DNA of 7,601 bases, from the NCBI GenBank assembly GCA_022565415.1, contig JAIUMT010000148.1, positions 1 to 7,601 on the forward strand, read 5' to 3'. This DNA comes from Balneolales bacterium (GTDB lineage Bacteria > Bacteroidota > Rhodothermia > Balneolales > HLUCCA01). Numbering within the stretch: the first letter of the stretch is position 1; each line of letters starts with the position of its first letter. Positions 6,446-7,601 of this stretch are shown here, piece by piece. The translations under genes and the position numbers were made by a program. The notes below the pieces were generated by a model, which was not told the DNA's origin, searched no databases, and saw only the letters and a list, made by a program, of their open reading frames with translations.

Positions 6446-6446
6446 A

Positions 6447-7052
6447 ATGATAAAAATCCCTTTTGAAATACCTGAATCGTTGAAAAGTTACCTCAAAACG
6501 TTTGATGAATCGCCTGAGAAAGGCATCGCAAACTTGGAGCAATATCTAGCTAAGCGGCGAATCGATGGGGTTGGTTTTTTCTTGTTGGCTATTTTGTACA
6601 AACTGAATGATCAGGGTGCCGAAGCCCTTCAAGCAGCTTCAAAAGCCAGAGCGCTCGCGCCCGGTAGTCATCTTTTAGAAAATCTCCACTATTTTTTGCG
6701 CCATCCCGATGGATTCGACGCATGGGTCCCTCAGAATAACATAGCTAAGCCTCTGTCTGCACGTAAGCACGATACAGCCTCTACGCTCACCGTTGACCTT
6801 GAAACCCTTATCACGCGACTGTCAAGAGCTAGCCAGAAGCGAATTAAAATCACACGCGACAACAACGGGGAATCACGAGGGAATAACGATCATTTGGTTG
6901 ATGAACTGGCCACTCCTACCCTGGCCGGAATATATGAGTCCCAAGGAAAGACCGATGAAGCTATTCAGGTTTATGAGCGACTTATTGAGCTCCGTCCTAA
7001 ACAAAAGAACATCTATTTGGCAGAGATTTCCCGTATCAAAGAAACGGTTTAA
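6447..7052 (+). CDS. Tetratricopeptide-repeat protein of unknown function
   Basis: A 201-residue protein with no signal peptide or membrane segment, so probably cytoplasmic. It has a TPR-like helical pair near the N-terminus (about residues 42-75, with FLLAILYKLNDQGAEALQAA and a closing LAPGS). The middle is polar and probably disordered (about 95-150), but includes a short amphipathic helix (about 116-133, DLETLITRLSRASQKR). A clearer TPR follows at about 157-189 (TPTLAGIYESQGKTDEAIQVYERLIELRP). TPRs bind partner proteins; no catalytic motif is visible. The ATG is one base after the lptE stop, so the two are surely co-transcribed and perhaps coupled, which suggests but does not prove a link to envelope assembly. 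Its TAA stop abuts the stop of the convergent hydrolase gene. I do not recognise a named family. Confidence 0.85.
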   Translation: MIKIPFEIPESLKSYLKTFDESPEKGIANLEQYLAKRRIDGVGFFLLAILYKLNDQGAEALQAASKARALAPGSHLLENLHYFLRHPDGFDAWVPQNNIAKPLSARKHDTASTLTVDLETLITRLSRASQKRIKITRDNNGESRGNNDHLVDELATPTLAGIYESQGKTDEAIQVYERLIELRPKQKNIYLAEISRIKETV

Positions 7053-7601
7053 TCAGGCTTTCACGAAGGGATTGTGACGTTTTTCGTGGGCAATAGTGGT
7101 AGAAGGTCCGTGACCCGGATAAACGATGGTTTCGTCAGGAAGAGTGTATAGTTGCGTTTTGATGGATTCTTCGAGGATGTCGAAATCACCTTTATACAAG
7201 TCGGTACGACCAACTGATTCGCGGAATAATGCATCACCCGACAAGACCAATATATTTTCTGAATTGTAGTACGATAAGTGTCCCGGGGCATGACCTGGTG
7301 TGAATCGAGCATCAAAGTGCATTCCTGCTATCTCAAACGCTCCTGCATCAATCCATTCCGGATCAAAATCGAATGGTTTTACCTCAAATCCGAACCGTGC
7401 AGCGGAAAGCATGTAGTTTTCCCAAAAATAGGCGTCCTCTTTGTGCAGATATACCGGAATTTCGCCATGATGTCCGCGAACGCGATCTATTCCAAAAACG
7501 TGGTCTAAATGCGCATGCGTGAGTACAATAGCCTCGAGTTTGGCATCTTCCTGCAGCAAAGCCTGATTCAAAATGGACATTTCTGTAGCATTGTAAAATC
7601 C
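7053..7601 (-). CDS. MBL-fold metallo-hydrolase, YcbL/glyoxalase II-like (5' end outside window)
   Basis: The C-terminal 182 residues of a metallo-beta-lactamase-fold hydrolase; the frame is open to the right edge, so the start is missing. An in-frame ATG at 7580 is internal, because the visible upstream residues GFYNATE fit the strand after the usual N-terminal IDPG loop. Counting from that Met, the metal ligands are HAHLDH (22-27), His97 in TPGHAPGH, Asp116 in SGDALF and His157 in YPGHGP. The phrase SVGRTDLYKGD (122-132) and the ending RHNPFVKA are typical of small single-domain glyoxalase II-like proteins (YcbL type), which may hydrolyse S-lactoylglutathione or other thioesters; the true substrate cannot be read from sequence. 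It converges on the TPR gene with no bases between the two stop codons. Confidence 0.92.
   Translation of the reverse strand, partial: GFYNATEMSILNQALLQEDAKLEAIVLTHAHLDHVFGIDRVRGHHGEIPVYLHKEDAYFWENYMLSAARFGFEVKPFDFDPEWIDAGAFEIAGMHFDARFTPGHAPGHLSYYNSENILVLSGDALFRESVGRTDLYKGDFDILEESIKTQLYTLPDETIVYPGHGPSTTIAHEKRHNPFVKA
7062..7088. repeat. Short inverted repeat near the convergent gene ends
   Basis: CACGAA (7062-7067) and TTCGTG (7083-7088) form a 6-bp stem that could gain three G-U pairs in plus-strand RNA. It lies within the last codons of the hydrolase gene, 10 bp past the TPR stop. No T-tract follows on either strand. It is the only terminator-like structure I could find at this junction, and it is weak. 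Confidence 0.2.

Overview
The window is a compact stretch of housekeeping DNA from what looks like a member of the Bacteroidota/FCB group. A Balneolales- or Rhodothermota-like lineage is a guess, not shown. The clues are: a run of miaB, a sigma-54 activator, lptE and a TPR protein, which I recall as recurring in Bacteroidota; an LptE-type lipoprotein in the short Bacteroidota form; weak or absent Shine-Dalgarno sequences; and a candidate TAnnTTTG (-7) promoter. Base composition is moderate and looks even, with no obvious transferred segment.

Layout. The left 73 bases hold nothing I can assign. cinA (74-1366) is on the minus strand. A 71-bp divergent intergenic region separates it from a plus-strand series that runs to 7052: pgsA (1438-2034), pgpA (2018-2524, overlapping pgsA by 17 bp), a 97-bp gap with a large inverted repeat, pyrE (2622-3275), miaB (3296-4654), a sigma-54-dependent activator (4671-5915), lptE (5927-6445) and a TPR protein (6447-7052). 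Gaps after pyrE are 20, 16, 11 and 1 bp, so pyrE to the TPR gene is probably one transcription unit. A YcbL-like metallo-beta-lactamase-fold hydrolase follows on the minus strand (7053 to the right edge, 5' end cut off). Its stop codon touches the stop codon of the TPR gene.

How the genes fit together. PgsA and PgpA catalyse consecutive steps of phosphatidylglycerol synthesis and are probably translationally coupled. LptE serves lipopolysaccharide export to the outer membrane, so much of the window concerns the envelope. PyrE (UMP synthesis), MiaB (tRNA thiomethylation) and CinA (pyridine nucleotide salvage) are general metabolism. The sigma-54 activator has no N-terminal sensory domain and its targets are unknown.

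I found no tRNA or rRNA gene, CRISPR array, insertion sequence, phage gene, toxin-antitoxin or defence system, and no convincing new multi-gene system. The items most worth a second look are the pgpA-pyrE inverted repeat, the divergent and possibly leaderless pgsA promoter, the input-less sigma-54 activator with its long linker, the TPR protein next to lptE, and the zero-gap convergent junction at 7052/7053.
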